From Rhynchopus sp. YZ270_cl-10 (lineage: Eukaryota > Euglenozoa > Diplonemea > Diplonemida > Diplonemidae), in NCBI GenBank assembly GCA_964035575.1, contig OZ037841.1, positions 744,001-808,000 of the forward strand: a DNA stretch of 64,000 bases. The letters are read 5' to 3'. Numbering within the stretch: position 1 is the stretch's first letter; every line of letters begins with the position of its first letter. Below, piece by piece: positions 1-10,685 of the stretch. Under the pieces are notes generated by a model. The model worked only from the letters and a program-made list of their open reading frames with translations, was not told the origin of the DNA and did not search any database. The translations under genes were made by a program, and so were the position numbers.

Positions 1-3000
1 GCGCACTCAGTCACCTTGCACACCTGCGGGTCCGCGTTCAAATCCCAGTGGCACGACAGGTCCTTGTCGCAGTCCTTCTCGATCTTGTGCTTCGCGCAAA
101 CAGTGCCCCCGCACGCCTTTCCGTCCCACTTGCACAACGGGTCCTTGTCGCACACCTTCTGCGTTGTGTGCTGACACTCCTTTTCTGCGCAGTAATCCAC
201 CAACGTAGATGTCGGCGGTGTTGTCGTCCCAGCACCTCCAGGCTGCACCCACTGGCAGTCCGTCTTGGTCTCGCACCGGCCCTTCCCGTCCTCAAGACAC
301 TTCTTCACCTCACACGTCTTTGCTCCAGCGTTGAACAGGCACACATCCAATTTGCAGAAGTCCGGGTCACCTGCAGGCGCCACACATGAACGCATCGTGA
401 CACCCACAGAGTCGCATGTGTCCTCGTCTTTCATGTCACGGCACGGGTTGTCCACGCATGTGTCCTTCCCCCACACAACGTCCCACAGACACGTGTCGTC
501 CTTCTTGCAGTCGTCCACGTCCTTCGCCGTGCAGCCAGGCTTGTACTCACACATCTTCCCGTTCCACGCACACGCGCTCTGTGCGTTGCACTCCTTCTCC
601 GTGCAGAGTGGGTAGCACACAGACTCCGTGCAGGCCGGGCTCGAAGACCCGTCCCACGCACACGCAGTGTCTGCTGCACACTCGTTCTCCTCCACGTATC
701 TAGAACAGCCAGGTGCCACACCGCCAAGCGTCTTCCCGAACAGGCTGTCACGGTCGCACAGCTTGTTCAGCACCTGTCCTGCAATCTCGTCCAGCATCAG
801 GTTCATGAAGTGGTCTGCCTTCGGCTCGCTCACAAGCGGCATCAGCTTCACCTCTGCGTTGTCGTCCTGGAAGGTGTGCTTCTGGAAGCGGCGCATCACA
901 ATCCCGAACACCTGTACGTCCTCCGAACGCAGCTTCTCCTGCGCAGCATCCAGCTGACCGGGGTACGACGACTTCCATTTCCTGTCGATGCAGCGTCTGT
1001 CCCCACAACGTGTTTCGCAGCACGCATCACCGTCAATGTCTGTGATACCACCGTCTGCAATCAGGATCACAACGTGCTCACGCCACGCAGGGCTCTGCGA
1101 GGGCAGGAAGGTGTGGTCTGCCACATCCTGCATGGCGTCGTGCAGGTACGTCCACTGCGACTGGTAGTTGTCCTCGTGCCAGTCAATGTCACCGTTCAGC
1201 TCCGCACGGTTCCCAGACAGCAGACCATCGGTGCACTCACCCACCTTGCATCCCATCGGGTGGTCCTCGTCCGGGCGTGCGTCCGCCTTCGAGAACTGGA
1301 TGAAGGTCATACGGAATCCCTTGCCCTTCGAGTCGATGTTCGCACCCATCGTGTGGTCGTCACCCGTCAGCGGCACAGTCTTCATCCAGTCACGCAGAAT
1401 CTCCATCAGACCGTAGAATCCGTGGTTGTGGCGTCCGAACGAACGCTGCATCGAACCAGACCCGTCCAGAATGAAGGCCACATCCAGGTCGGGACACGTG
1501 TTGAAGCTTGTGCCCGCACAGTACCCACCCGACTGACTGTGTGACCACAGGCAGTCACTGTCCTTGTCACAGGCACACTTGTCGTCGTGCTTCTCACAAG
1601 TCTTCGGGACACACACGTCCGCCGCGTCCCACATGCACTTGTCGTCAGCATCGCAAGTCCCCTGTTTGGTGTACTTGGTTGCACACTCAGTCATCACGCA
1701 CACCTGCGGATCCGTCGCCACGTTGTAGGTGCACTTCTTGTTCCGGTCGCAGTCCTTCTCGTTCTTGTTCTTTGCACACTCTGTCAGCCCGCACGCCTTT
1801 CCGTCCCACTTGCAGGACGTGTCCTTGTCGCAGTCAGTCTGCTTATCATAGACACACTTCTTCACGTCGCAGAAGCCGACAAGCACGGACGGTGGTCCGC
1901 TCGGGAGACTCCCTGCAGGCGGCACCCACTCGCAGTCTGTCTTTGTCTCGCACCGGCCCTTCCCGTCCTCAAGACACTTCTTCACCTCGCACGTCTTCGA
2001 TCCAGGCACGTACGCACACGTCTGCAGGTTGCAGTAATCGGGGTCTGCCGCCGAAGAAGTGCAGTCCGCACCCCCGAGCACCTCAATGTGCCCCTCGCAC
2101 GAGTCCTGCTTCCCGTTGTAGTCACGGCACGGGTTCACCACACACGTCGTCTTCCCCCACACAACGTCCCACAGGCACGTGTCGTCTGCCTCACAATCAT
2201 CCTGCGACTTCCCCGCGCACTGTGGCGGCTTCGGATCGCAGCGGTCGCCCGACCACGTGCACTTGTCGTTCGCAGAGCACTCCTTCTCTGTGCACAGAGG
2301 GAAGCACACAGACTCGCCGCACTCCGCCATCGCACTGTCCCACAAGCACCCTGCAGCACCCATGCACTCGTCCTTGTCCGTCTTCACTGTGCATGCAGAC
2401 GATCCGCCGCTGTTTCCGTTCCCGTTTCCGTTCGATGTCGTCAGACCCTTCCCAAACTTGCTCGTCTTGTCGCACAGCTTGTTCAGCACCTGTCCTGCAA
2501 TCTCGTCCAGCATCAGGTTCATGAAGTGGTCTGCCTTCGGCTCGCTCACAAGCGGCATCAGCTTCGTCTCTGCGTTGTCGTCCTGGAAGGTGTGCTGCGT
2601 GAAACGGCGCATCACAATCCCGAACACCTGCACGTCCTCGCTTGCCAGCTTCTTCTCCGCATCCGCCAGCTGACCGGGGTACGACGTCTTCCAGTTCCTG
2701 TCGATGCAGTTCGGGTCCCCGCAGCTCGTCTGGCAGCACGCATCACCGTCAATGTCTGTGATACCACCGTCTGCAATCAGGATCACAACGTGCTTCCTCC
2801 AGTCCGGGCTCTGCGAGGGCAGGAAGGTGTGGTCTGCCACATCCTGCATGGCGTCGTGCAGGTACGTCCACTCGGATTGGTAGTTCGCCTCGTGCCAGTC
2901 AATGTCACCGTTCAGCTCCGCACGGTTCCCAGACAGCAGACCATCGGTGCACTCACCCACCTTGCATCCCATCGGGTGGTCCTCGTCCGGGCGTGCGTCC

Positions 3001-4028
3001 GCCTTCGAGAACTGGATGAAGGTCATACGGAATCCCTTGCCCTTCGAGTCGATGTTCGCACCCATCGTGTGGTCGTCACCCGTCAGCGGCACAGTCTTGA
3101 CCCAGTCGCGCAGAATCTCCATCAGACCGTAGAATCCGTGGTTGTGGCGTCCGAACGAACGCTGCATCGAACCAGACCCGTCCAGAATGAAGGCCACATC
3201 CAGGTCGGGACACGTGTTGAAGTTCTTGTCCGCACAGTACGGGTCCGACGAAGAGTCATGCCACACACAGTCCGAGTCCTTCGCACACAGACACCGGTCA
3301 GGCATCGGCTGGTTGTACTTGTTGCATGTCTTTGGCACACATGTGTTGTCCTTCGAGTACACCATGCACTTGTCGCTCCCCGGACACTGGCTCAGACTCA
3401 GCTTCCCACACTCGGTCTCCGTGCAGCGTGCCATCATCTCCCCAAAGAACTCCCACGTGCACCGTGTGTCCTGTTTGCACAGCAGCTCGTCGCTGTGCTC
3501 CCCACACGACGTAGTTGTGCAGTCACCAGACGACCAAGCACAGCCCTTCTTCCCGTCACAGTCCTTCTGCGACGTGCCCTTGCAGTAGTCCTCCGTGCAG
3601 TGCAGCACCTGGCGCGATGGGGCATCCCCCGACACGTCTCCCTTCGCACCCCAGTGGCACATACCCCCGTTCGAGCTCGGCTCGGAGTTGCACGGACTCT
3701 CCGAAAACTGCAGGCACTCCCGCACGTGGCACGACGGCCGCAACGTCGGGTTGTACGTGCACACCTCCACCTTGCAGAAGTCAGGGTCGCTGGGCGGCGC
3801 AGAGCACCCCGGTGCTGGCATGTCCACAGACACCACCGAGCACTGCTCCCCGTTCACCATCTGCGCACACGGGTTCTCCGTGCACAGGTTCGGCGACCAT
3901 ATAGGACTCCACAGACACGTCGAGTCCTCGCCACAGCCAGCCTTGTCCGTCAGGTCCGAACACGCTGCCTGCGCCCCAACAGCCAGCGACAGCAGCACTG
4001 CTGCCTGTCGCACCGCTCGCAGTGCCAT
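1..4028 (-). CDS. Secreted cysteine-rich protein with two VWA domains (3' part outside window)
   Basis: An uninterrupted frame of 1342 codons starts at the ATG at 4028-4026 and runs off the left edge, so the C-terminus is missing. The N-terminus is a clear signal peptide (MALRAVRQAAVLLSLAVGAQA, then Cys). Two von Willebrand factor A domains lie at about residues 274-519 and 846-1091; each has an intact MIDAS start (DGSGSM at 283 and 855) and a later Asp-rich strand (ILIADGG). Everywhere else the protein is built of short cysteine modules of the form C-x(2-4)-D-x2-C-x-W-x(4-8)-C-x4-C. The two VWA domains plus their following cysteine modules repeat with an offset of exactly 572 residues. By family knowledge, VWA domains bind extracellular ligands through a metal ion, so an adhesion or matrix role is likely; the ligand is unknown. 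No intron is needed within the window. Confidence 0.9.
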   Translation of the reverse strand, partial: MALRAVRQAAVLLSLAVGAQAACSDLTDKAGCGEDSTCLWSPIWSPNLCTENPCAQMVNGEQCSVVSVDMPAPGCSAPPSDPDFCKVEVCTYNPTLRPSCHVRECLQFSESPCNSEPSSNGGMCHWGAKGDVSGDAPSRQVLHCTEDYCKGTSQKDCDGKKGCAWSSGDCTTTSCGEHSDELLCKQDTRCTWEFFGEMMARCTETECGKLSLSQCPGSDKCMVYSKDNTCVPKTCNKYNQPMPDRCLCAKDSDCVWHDSSSDPYCADKNFNTCPDLDVAFILDGSGSMQRSFGRHNHGFYGLMEILRDWVKTVPLTGDDHTMGANIDSKGKGFRMTFIQFSKADARPDEDHPMGCKVGECTDGLLSGNRAELNGDIDWHEANYQSEWTYLHDAMQDVADHTFLPSQSPDWRKHVVILIADGGITDIDGDACCQTSCGDPNCIDRNWKTSYPGQLADAEKKLASEDVQVFGIVMRRFTQHTFQDDNAETKLMPLVSEPKADHFMNLMLDEIAGQVLNKLCDKTSKFGKGLTTSNGNGNGNSGGSSACTVKTDKDECMGAAGCLWDSAMAECGESVCFPLCTEKECSANDKCTWSGDRCDPKPPQCAGKSQDDCEADDTCLWDVVWGKTTCVVNPCRDYNGKQDSCEGHIEVLGGADCTSSAADPDYCNLQTCAYVPGSKTCEVKKCLEDGKGRCETKTDCEWVPPAGSLPSGPPSVLVGFCDVKKCVYDKQTDCDKDTSCKWDGKACGLTECAKNKNEKDCDRNKKCTYNVATDPQVCVMTECATKYTKQGTCDADDKCMWDAADVCVPKTCEKHDDKCACDKDSDCLWSHSQSGGYCAGTSFNTCPDLDVAFILDGSGSMQRSFGRHNHGFYGLMEILRDWMKTVPLTGDDHTMGANIDSKGKGFRMTFIQFSKADARPDEDHPMGCKVGECTDGLLSGNRAELNGDIDWHEDNYQSQWTYLHDAMQDVADHTFLPSQSPAWREHVVILIADGGITDIDGDACCETRCGDRRCIDRKWKSSYPGQLDAAQEKLRSEDVQVFGIVMRRFQKHTFQDDNAEVKLMPLVSEPKADHFMNLMLDEIAGQVLNKLCDRDSLFGKTLGGVAPGCSRYVEENECAADTACAWDGSSSPACTESVCYPLCTEKECNAQSACAWNGKMCEYKPGCTAKDVDDCKKDDTCLWDVVWGKDTCVDNPCRDMKDEDTCDSVGVTMRSCVAPAGDPDFCKLDVCLFNAGAKTCEVKKCLEDGKGRCETKTDCQWVQPGGAGTTTPPTSTLVDYCAEKECQHTTQKVCDKDPLCKWDGKACGGTVCAKHKIEKDCDKDLSCHWDLNADPQVCKVTEC
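758..3214 (-). repeat. Intragenic duplication of the VWA unit, offset 1716 bp
   Basis: The stretch at about 758-1498 matches 2474-3214 at an offset of 1716 bp (572 codons). Similarity is patchy: roughly 1185-1510 against 2901-3226 differs at only a few bases, whereas the cysteine-module DNA on either side is clearly diverged. This pattern suggests recent gene conversion between the two VWA exons on top of an older duplication. Confidence 0.85.
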
Positions 4029-5688
4029 TGCGCTGTCTCCTTGCAAGAGCAGCACCAGCGTCCGCTTCCGCAGAAAAAGGTCCCCCTTACTGTTCCCTCT
4101 CTGTTTCTGCTTCTGCTCTTTCTTCCTCTTCTTCTTTTGTGTATTGTGTAGCTGGTCAGAGGTATGTTCGTGAAGCTTGCATGAACCAACAAAAGACAAA
4201 CCTGTCCCACTCCCTCCTTCCCTCCATCGCTCCCCACCCCAAAGCAAAGCACCATCCCAACACGAGCAAGGGAAACCAAATGGTTCTCACCAAAGAGAAC
4301 CAGGCAGCATCTTGCAGGACAAAGGTACTAACAACGGGAGCTCACCTCCCTGCACAGACCACCCACAACAAACCACACCCGAGATGTGAACCAACAGCAC
4401 CAACCGTGCACAGCACTGGGTTGGCTTTGTGAAGACCAGGACGAACAGCCACACTGCCTGGGCAGTTGCAGCAGTGCGAAAGTGATGAGAGTGAGTCAAC
4501 ACCGTTCTGTCTCCACCAACAGGCACAGCACACCACAGCAAGTGGTCAGTCCCCAACCCAACCCTGCCCCCCACAGTTCACGCTCCTCTCAAACAGGCTC
4601 TTGGTGATGCACACCGGCCACCACTGCTTCCTCAGCCCTCCCATCTTCCCCAGACTCAACCCTCATGAGGAACGCAACATCTGATATCATATACGGAAGG
4701 AAGAGTTGTTGCCCTCTGCACCAGGGCAACATCCACCCTTCACCCGGCAGAATATTATTGTGAACAATAAAATGTACCCAAAAACATCATCGCGTACACG
4801 TGTCTTCCGACTGTGTTGTCCTTTCAGGAGCTCTTGCAAGCGAAAGGACTCCAGGTTGGACGAACACATCAACAGACACACCACAGTAGATTGCGAGTCC
4901 CCACCCTGCCCACCCCAACTCCACCGTGATGCACAGGATACAACCTCGTCCTCAAGACAGTGCTCGTCGCCATCTCCCAGCACCTTTTCAAATGTGACCA
5001 AAACAAAGAACCGTTCAGCTTTCAACCCACCATCTCAACCCCTTCACATGATCTCTCCCAACCCAACAGCCAACGACACTGCACCCGAAGCCTTCCTCCA
5101 CATTTGTGCTGCACAGACAACACACAGCACAACCCCAGCCGCTGGTGGGTCAACACAAGATCGACACACCTGCGCGCAAAGCCAGAAGCTCTTCACACTT
5201 GCATCGCACACAGAAGCGAACGTGCAGTGTGGCACCCCAACCCAACCCAAAAAACACCCTTCTCACAGACGCTCACTCAACCATGCGAACGTGCAGCGTA
5301 CCCCACCCACCCTCGCAGCACAGAGTGGACAACAAGTCAACACTTCTGAGCTGCCACACAGAAGACCCAACCCACCCAACCATAAAGACAAACAGATGCA
5401 TTCAGTAGACCATCGTGAAACGTATCCGGTTATAATCAGTGTCGATCAGCGAGCTGGGATTATGATTTGTCATCATGTTCTTGGCAGGACAATGTTGAGA
5501 GAGAGAGGAAAGAAGGGCCAAACGAAGGCGGAAAGAATTCAGCAAATAAGAAATTGGTGTTGACTTTAAGCGTATAATCCTCTGGTGTATCATATTGACG
5601 TGCAAATGTTTGGTCATCATTACCTATCGTTCGGGGGACAAGCAGTTCAAATATGCGGTACTTTTTTTTTTTTTTTTCTTTTTTCTGT
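4029..5688. other. Intergenic region upstream of the VWA gene
   Basis: No convincing gene. On the plus strand it is rich in A and C with many CCCAACCC-like words from about 4200 to 5370, followed by ordinary mixed sequence. The first ~130 bases (4029-4165) are pyrimidine-rich on the plus strand, so the leader of the VWA mRNA would be purine-rich. A plus-strand frame at 4706-5563 is open but has no recognisable protein character. Confidence 0.5.
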
Positions 5689-5697
5689 TTCTCTTTT

Positions 5698-6584
5698 CAG
5701 GCCTTTTGCTAACCATCATGCCATCGTGCCACGTTTTTGGGCGTTTTTTATTTTTTTTTCCATCATGCCACGGGGGGTGGTGGGGCAGGGCTTTCGCTAT
5801 CCATCACCTGGGGATTTCCCCCCCAGATGGCATGATGGCATGATGGCACGATGGCACGATGGCACGATGGCACGATGGCACGATGGCACGATGGCACGAT
5901 GGCACGATGGCACGATGGCACGATGGCACGATGGCACGATGGCACGATGGCACGATGGCACGATGGCACGATGGCACGATGGCACGATGGCACGATGGCA
6001 CGATGGCACGATGGCACGATGGCACGATGGCACGATGGCACGATGGCACGATGGCACGATGGCACGATGGCACGATGGCACGATGGCACGATGGCACGAT
6101 GGCACGATGGCACGATGGCACGATGACACCTTACAATTTTTCTGCTCGCTTCGCTCGCTGTACGCTATTTTCTTCCTGCCTACGGTGCCATTTTACAATG
6201 TCTAAGGGGATTCCCTTGCATTTTGCAGCCAGAAATGAAACTTGACCCAAGCTGCAAAAAATTGACCATTCTTATTTCAAAGCAACCCAACCGTTGCAAC
6301 AGCCCCTGCTTCTGGAAGACCTATTGATTTTGTACGGTTAGTGTACGTAAGGCGCAAGACCAAGGACCGTTAATAAAGGATTATATTCCGTTTTTTGTTT
6401 ATATCTCGCAAAGCTGACCCTTCGCCTCTCCACCCTGTGGCTGGCAGGGAGGCGCGCGCGAAGCGCGCGACGACCGCTTTCACCAGGCGGGAAAGCTCGG
6501 AATGTACTTTTTTTTCCAGGAAATTATTTTTTTTTGACCATCATGCCATTCAGGGGGAAAATCCCAAAGTTAGCAAAAGGCCTG
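5698..6584. mobile_element. Non-autonomous inverted-repeat element with 9-bp target duplication (Mutator-like size)
   Basis: The ends are a perfect 16-bp inverted repeat, CAGGCCTTTTGCTAAC at 5698-5713 and its complement at 6569-6584. Immediately outside lies a perfect 9-bp direct duplication, TTCTCTTTT, at 5689-5697 and 6585-6593. A second, nested inverted repeat of 28 bp with few mismatches pairs 5811-5838 with 6538-6565; the left arm carries about 97 extra bases between the two. The interior holds an 8-bp minisatellite, a GC hairpin near 6452-6468 and no transposase. A 9-bp duplication is the usual size for the Mutator superfamily, but without a transposase the assignment is an inference. 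Confidence 0.8.
5826..6129. repeat. 8-bp minisatellite, unit GATGGCAC, 38 copies
   Basis: Thirty-seven head-to-tail copies run from 5826 to 6121; the first two read GATGGCAT and the rest GATGGCAC. One degenerate unit, GATGACAC, follows at 6122-6129. The unit is related to the subterminal words of the surrounding element (CCATCATGCCA at 5714 and 5760, and at 6538), so the array probably grew from the element's own inverted repeat. The unit has no stop in any frame, which gives spurious open frames on both strands. Confidence 0.97.
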
Positions 6585-6936
6585 TTCTCTTTTCCCCTCA
6601 CTCTCGACACGATTACCATGCTTTTCCGGCATGACAACTCACGTCATAAAATGAGGAATGTGCATGAGAATTGGTGCGCCTAACACTCCCCCCTGGACCG
6701 GAGGCAAGAGGACACATCAGCCACAAGAATATGGTCTCTGCACCCTGCTTCTTCATCCTCATTACCAAACCTTCATTGGAGACAGGCCACAGGGGGGGGG
6801 AGGGGGGGTGATGGCGAAACACCACCCCCACGCAGGGGTGTTGGGTGTAAATGGTTGTAAATGGGCTACGCAGGGTATGGGGTATGGGGTATGGGGCATG
6901 GAGAGGAAAGCAGACACTACAAAGAAAGAAGGATGT

Positions 6937-6983
6937 CAGATGACACATAAGCCTCGAGTGCTAAGTCACCTTGAAAAAAAAAA
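6937..6983 (+). repeat. Dispersed motif A, copy 1 (poly-A-tailed)
   Basis: Shares the core CATAAGCCTCGaGTGCTaAGTCACCTT with three other places in the window and ends directly in a run of A. Best read as one copy of a short dispersed family in the plus orientation. Confidence 0.6.
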
Positions 6984-7442
6984 GAAATGTTCGACGCGGG
7001 TGAGCCATGCGCTGCACACCACACATCAAAAAGAAAGACATATCTCGCCTACAAGAACATCTTTCACAAAAAGATAAAAAGAGAGGGGAAAGCGGAAGAG
7101 GGAAAAAAGCAAAAAGCTTGGTACGCTGAAACCTAAGCAAACAGTGCTTGGACACCGAAAGCCCCCCTACGTTGCGACCCCAAGACCTACAGATGTATGA
7201 TGATGCTTCCTTTGAGATAGCATCTTCATTTACGGTATGTTGACTGAGGTACTACAAATAGAGGGAAGCGAGTACAATGCAAAGCAGAGGGCAGTACTCA
7301 GATCAGTGGATCTGAGTTAGAAGCAAAAAAACACAGGTACGTGTCTCTGCCTCCAGTGGGAGGGGGGAGGAAAATGACGTTAGGGAAAGCGGAGCTTTGC
7401 ACACAGGTGGAAACTATGCTATTCCAACGATTTAACAAATTG

Positions 7443-7482
7443 TTTCATATACTAACTATTCTACTGAATAGAAGGTATAATA
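7443..7482 (+). repeat. Dispersed motif B, copy 1
   Basis: Contains TTTCATATACT followed by TTCTACTGAATAGAAGGTAT and TAATA. The same two words in the same order recur at 9982-10017. The sequence CTATTC-TACT-GAATAG can form a small hairpin. Confidence 0.6.
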
Positions 7483-7969
7483 GGGGTGCACTAAATGTAC
7501 CCAAAAAAAAGTAAAAACTGTAGAAGGAAAGGGGAAAAAGGGTGGGGGAGAAATGTTCAGAAAAAAAAACCCCAGTTCTGGGTGACAGAACAGGAGGCTC
7601 GGAGGGAACACAGCAAAAAGAAAAAAGAAAAAGAGAGAGAAGAGAACTAGAAATCAGTTGATCCCAGCCCAGATGATCAAAAAAAAAGGGTGCTGGATTC
7701 CATTTTTTTTAAACGGTTTCCAATTCCTGGAGAGAGGGGGGTAGACGTCAGTCAGACGCCACCCGCCTGAAATAAGAAATGGAAGACGTACACAAAATAC
7801 CAAACCTTTTTCTTTTTTTTCCCATAAAACGTCACAGAAAAACACGAAGTGTGGAGAGGGGAAAGGAGGGGGGGTGTACCTTATAATTGATATAAAAGAA
7901 GTATTTCAACGTATGCCTTCAATAAATTGATAGCATAGGTATAGAGCATTAAAAAGAGAGAAATTGTGT

Positions 7970-8018
7970 CAGATGAATATAAGCCTCGCGTGCTTGATCA
8001 CCTTCAAAAAAAAAAAAA
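7970..8018 (+). repeat. Dispersed motif A, copy 2 (poly-A-tailed)
   Basis: Core ATAAGCCTCGCGTGCTTGAT then CACCTTC and a run of A, matching copy 1 over about 40 bases with a few differences. Confidence 0.6.
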
Positions 8019-8641
8019 CAGACAAAACAAATGATATTGTAAAGGAAACAAGGAAGGTACAAAAATAACTCAAATAAGATGGGAGCGGGGGGGAAAGAAC
8101 AAAAGCTACTTTTCGGCAGCTCCGCACAACGAAAAACTTGTTTTGAGAACTTTTTTTTTGAGGGGTGTCACCGGATACCGACATTACTAAGAAAAGAATA
8201 ATATTTAGCCAATGTCGGCCATTTTTTCCTTTTTTTGTAGCTACGCAAAAAAAAAGGTACAGGCGCAGTTACCTTTATCCTTACCTACGACAATCTTCCT
8301 TCAGAAATGATATTCACATATGGTTTAGAGATACAGGAAGATCTGCCCTTGTTAATAAAGCAAAAGAGAGGGAGAAATCGTGAGGGGTGAAAATGTAAAT
8401 TTAAAGTAATGAGAGAAGATGTGAACGTTCAGCATGCATATGTTTACAAGGGGGAGAGACACTGTGGAGACAGATTTTTAGTGAAAAATACTCTGTTTTG
8501 ACGGGGTTTGTGTACATTTTTTTTTTTTGATAAATTGTTGGGGGTGAAGTTGCCTCGGTTGTGTTACCACTTTTGGTTTGGTTTGCCTTTATTTTGTTAT
8601 TCTCCCTTCTCAAAAAAGGGAAAGTTGATCAAACTTCGCAA

Positions 8642-9130
8642 CTGGTGCTTCCCGGGGGGTATGCATTTCACAAATTTTCAATTCAATTCACAACTTTTCA
8701 CAACTATTCACAACTTTTCACTACCCTTTTTTCTCTCGTTGGTGAAGCTCTTAAACGCCGGCATTTGCATTTCCGGAATCCGTACGGCCAGTGGTGGGGT
8801 CAATTTGCCGAAATGGACAAGTTCTCGTCATTTCCGCACATCACACAGTACACAGGTACACAGGTACACCACATCACGTTCTATCTTGTGAATCCCAGCG
8901 TACCCCTCAATGGGTGGGTCACCACCCCGCCCAAAAAAAAAGCACACAAAAAAAAAAATCAATTCACAACTTTTCACAACTATTCACAACTTTTCACATT
9001 TTTTCACAATTTTTCACCACTTTTCACCAGCCTTCACAATTTTGTAGCGGTTTTCGTGTTGTGAAAATTTGTGAAAACTTGTCACATTTTGTGAAAATTT
9101 GTGAAATGCACACCCCCCGGGAAGCACCAG
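8642..9130. mobile_element. Foldback/MITE-like element with 38-bp terminal inverted repeats
   Basis: 8642-8679 and 9093-9130 are inverted copies with 37 of 38 bases matching; both begin CTGGTGCTTCCCGGGGGG from the outside. A 3-bp CAA on each side (8639-8641 and 9131-9133) could be a target duplication, but three bases can match by chance. Just inside each end are degenerate repeats of TTCACAACTTTTCACAACTA (8680-8722 and 8959-9032), with inverted GTGAAAATTTGTGAAAACTT copies at 9061-9100. No transposase is encoded in the 489 bp. Confidence 0.8.
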
Positions 9131-9981
9131 CAACATCATTAACAATGGTATACCTACAATGTAGAACACCAAAAATAACGAAAAAAACCCCATCTTTTTT
9201 CTGTCAAAAACAGAGCAGTCTGCGAAACTGACAATATTTTTTTAGCAGAAACGAATTTTGTAACAAAAAAAATGGACAAAAAAGCAGATTTTGATGTGAT
9301 AACCGAAAAAAAGGGGGCGGAAAATATGCATGACAACGTCTTTGTACGAATTTCTATAAGACATGTGTCTCTACAAGCTATTTTCTGTGATTATTAATCA
9401 CACTGTTTGTTTGCAACCAAACAACGTGAAAAAAAAGAAACAAATAACAGCAGTGAGGTCATGTCAGAAAAAAACCTGAGGTCGTGTTTCATAGCATAGT
9501 TTCAACAATATAGTCAAACGGAACGTACCCTTGTTAATAATAGTAACAAAGAGTGCGTGATGTGCCTGTCTTATGAACACACACATCTTGAATAGATGGA
9601 ATCATTAAATGGAGGGGGGGAAATATCGAAAAAAGGTCATAACGAGCCTGGCCAAGCTGGAAATACCTTTAAAAAATATGTGGTATTGCACCTTCGCACT
9701 TCTTTTTGCATTAGGTGTGCGCCGTTGACTTATTTAAAAAAATGTGGAAAAAATAAAAAAAAGAAAATAATCGAATTTTGTACAGCAAGGTAGCATAGTA
9801 TCAAACAAAACACCTTACCAAAGAAGACAAGGTTATTGTACACAACATGAATACCACCTGGCGAATGCCCATCAAGCTTGCAGACTGCATGCACTTCATT
9901 ATTCAAGAGTGCGGGCAGAGCGGTGTGAAGTTAGGGCAAACCCCGCTGCTTATTTTCTTCCAAAATAAATGCTGATAAATT

Positions 9982-10017
9982 ATTTCATATACTTTCTACT
10001 GAATAGAAGGTATAATA
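9982..10017 (+). repeat. Dispersed motif B, copy 2
   Basis: Matches 7443-7482, lacking only a few bases before TTCTACTGAATAGAAGGTAT. It sits 34 bases upstream of a copy of motif A, so A and B may belong to one longer element. Confidence 0.6.
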
Positions 10018-10050
10018 AAGTTGATTAAAAAAAAAATAAAAAAGGTTTGT

Positions 10051-10096
10051 AAGATGAACCTAAACCTCGATGTGCTTAGCTACACTACACTTCAAG
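10051..10096 (+). repeat. Dispersed motif A, copy 3
   Basis: Reads AAGATGAACCTAAACCTCGA followed by TGTGCTTAGCTACAC, with a short insertion before CACTTCAAG. More diverged than copies 1 and 2. Confidence 0.5.
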
Positions 10097-10685
10097 AATT
10101 TAAGAAAACAAAACAGGAGAGACAAACATAAACACAACAACTCTGGGTGTTTATTTTGGACAAATATCGTAAAGCGCACCTTAAGATAAAGTAGGGTGAC
10201 TGTAAAAAAAAATGGAATTTGGCAACACAGTGTGCCTGCACCTGATGGAACTGAAATGGTTAGAGGTAAGTTAGCAAAAATTCTCTTCGGTGCAGACAAG
10301 CTGTGCAAGACTGCCCCCTTCATAGGGCAGGAGAATGAGATGAAAAAACCCCTCCTTCATGACTTCTTCAAAAAATGCAAGATCTCAATACTAGTGTACT
10401 TCATAATAGTATTCAAACGCAAAGGGCATATAAAAGCTTTGTGATGCTGCAAGCATCATATGGGAGTAAGGTGAACGGAAAAGATGTGGTGACAGATATA
10501 TCCACAAATGCAAGCATTCTGCTGTTGCATCTTGAAACGGATTACTTTTGAAATAATGAAGAGAAATGGAAATAAAGAAGGCTCTAATAAAGAGGCCTTA
10601 TACACATAAGCAAAGGATGTACTCCACACACACAAATTTTGAAATTAATTAATGAAAAGCCAAGAAACGGACCTTGTCAGGCGTT

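Larger units (their letters stand above)
6594..8641. other. Intergenic, no gene recognised
   Basis: Rich in poly-A and poly-G runs. It holds G-rich tandem words GGGTATG near 6870-6900, a run of Gs at 6792-6807, and the dispersed motifs listed separately. I see no coding region, tRNA or rRNA. Confidence 0.5.
9131..10685. other. Intergenic, no gene recognised
   Basis: AT-rich with many A runs. It holds second copies of motifs B and A near 9982-10096. Short open frames around 10060-10444 on both strands show no recognisable protein features. Confidence 0.5.

Noticed and set aside
1587-4151. Plus-strand frame of 854 codons
   Set aside because: It is antisense to the VWA gene and its product is an Arg/Val/His-rich shadow of the GC-biased codons.
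4706-5563. Plus-strand frame of 285 codons
   Set aside because: Composition is that of A/C-rich noncoding DNA and no domain or motif is visible.
5763-6245. Several overlapping frames of repeated MARWHDGT or PSCHRAIV
   Set aside because: Translations of the 8-bp minisatellite, open by composition on both strands.
7195-7254. ATGATGA and CTGA words spaced like C/D-box snoRNA
   Set aside because: No terminal stem and no second box pair; such short words occur by chance.
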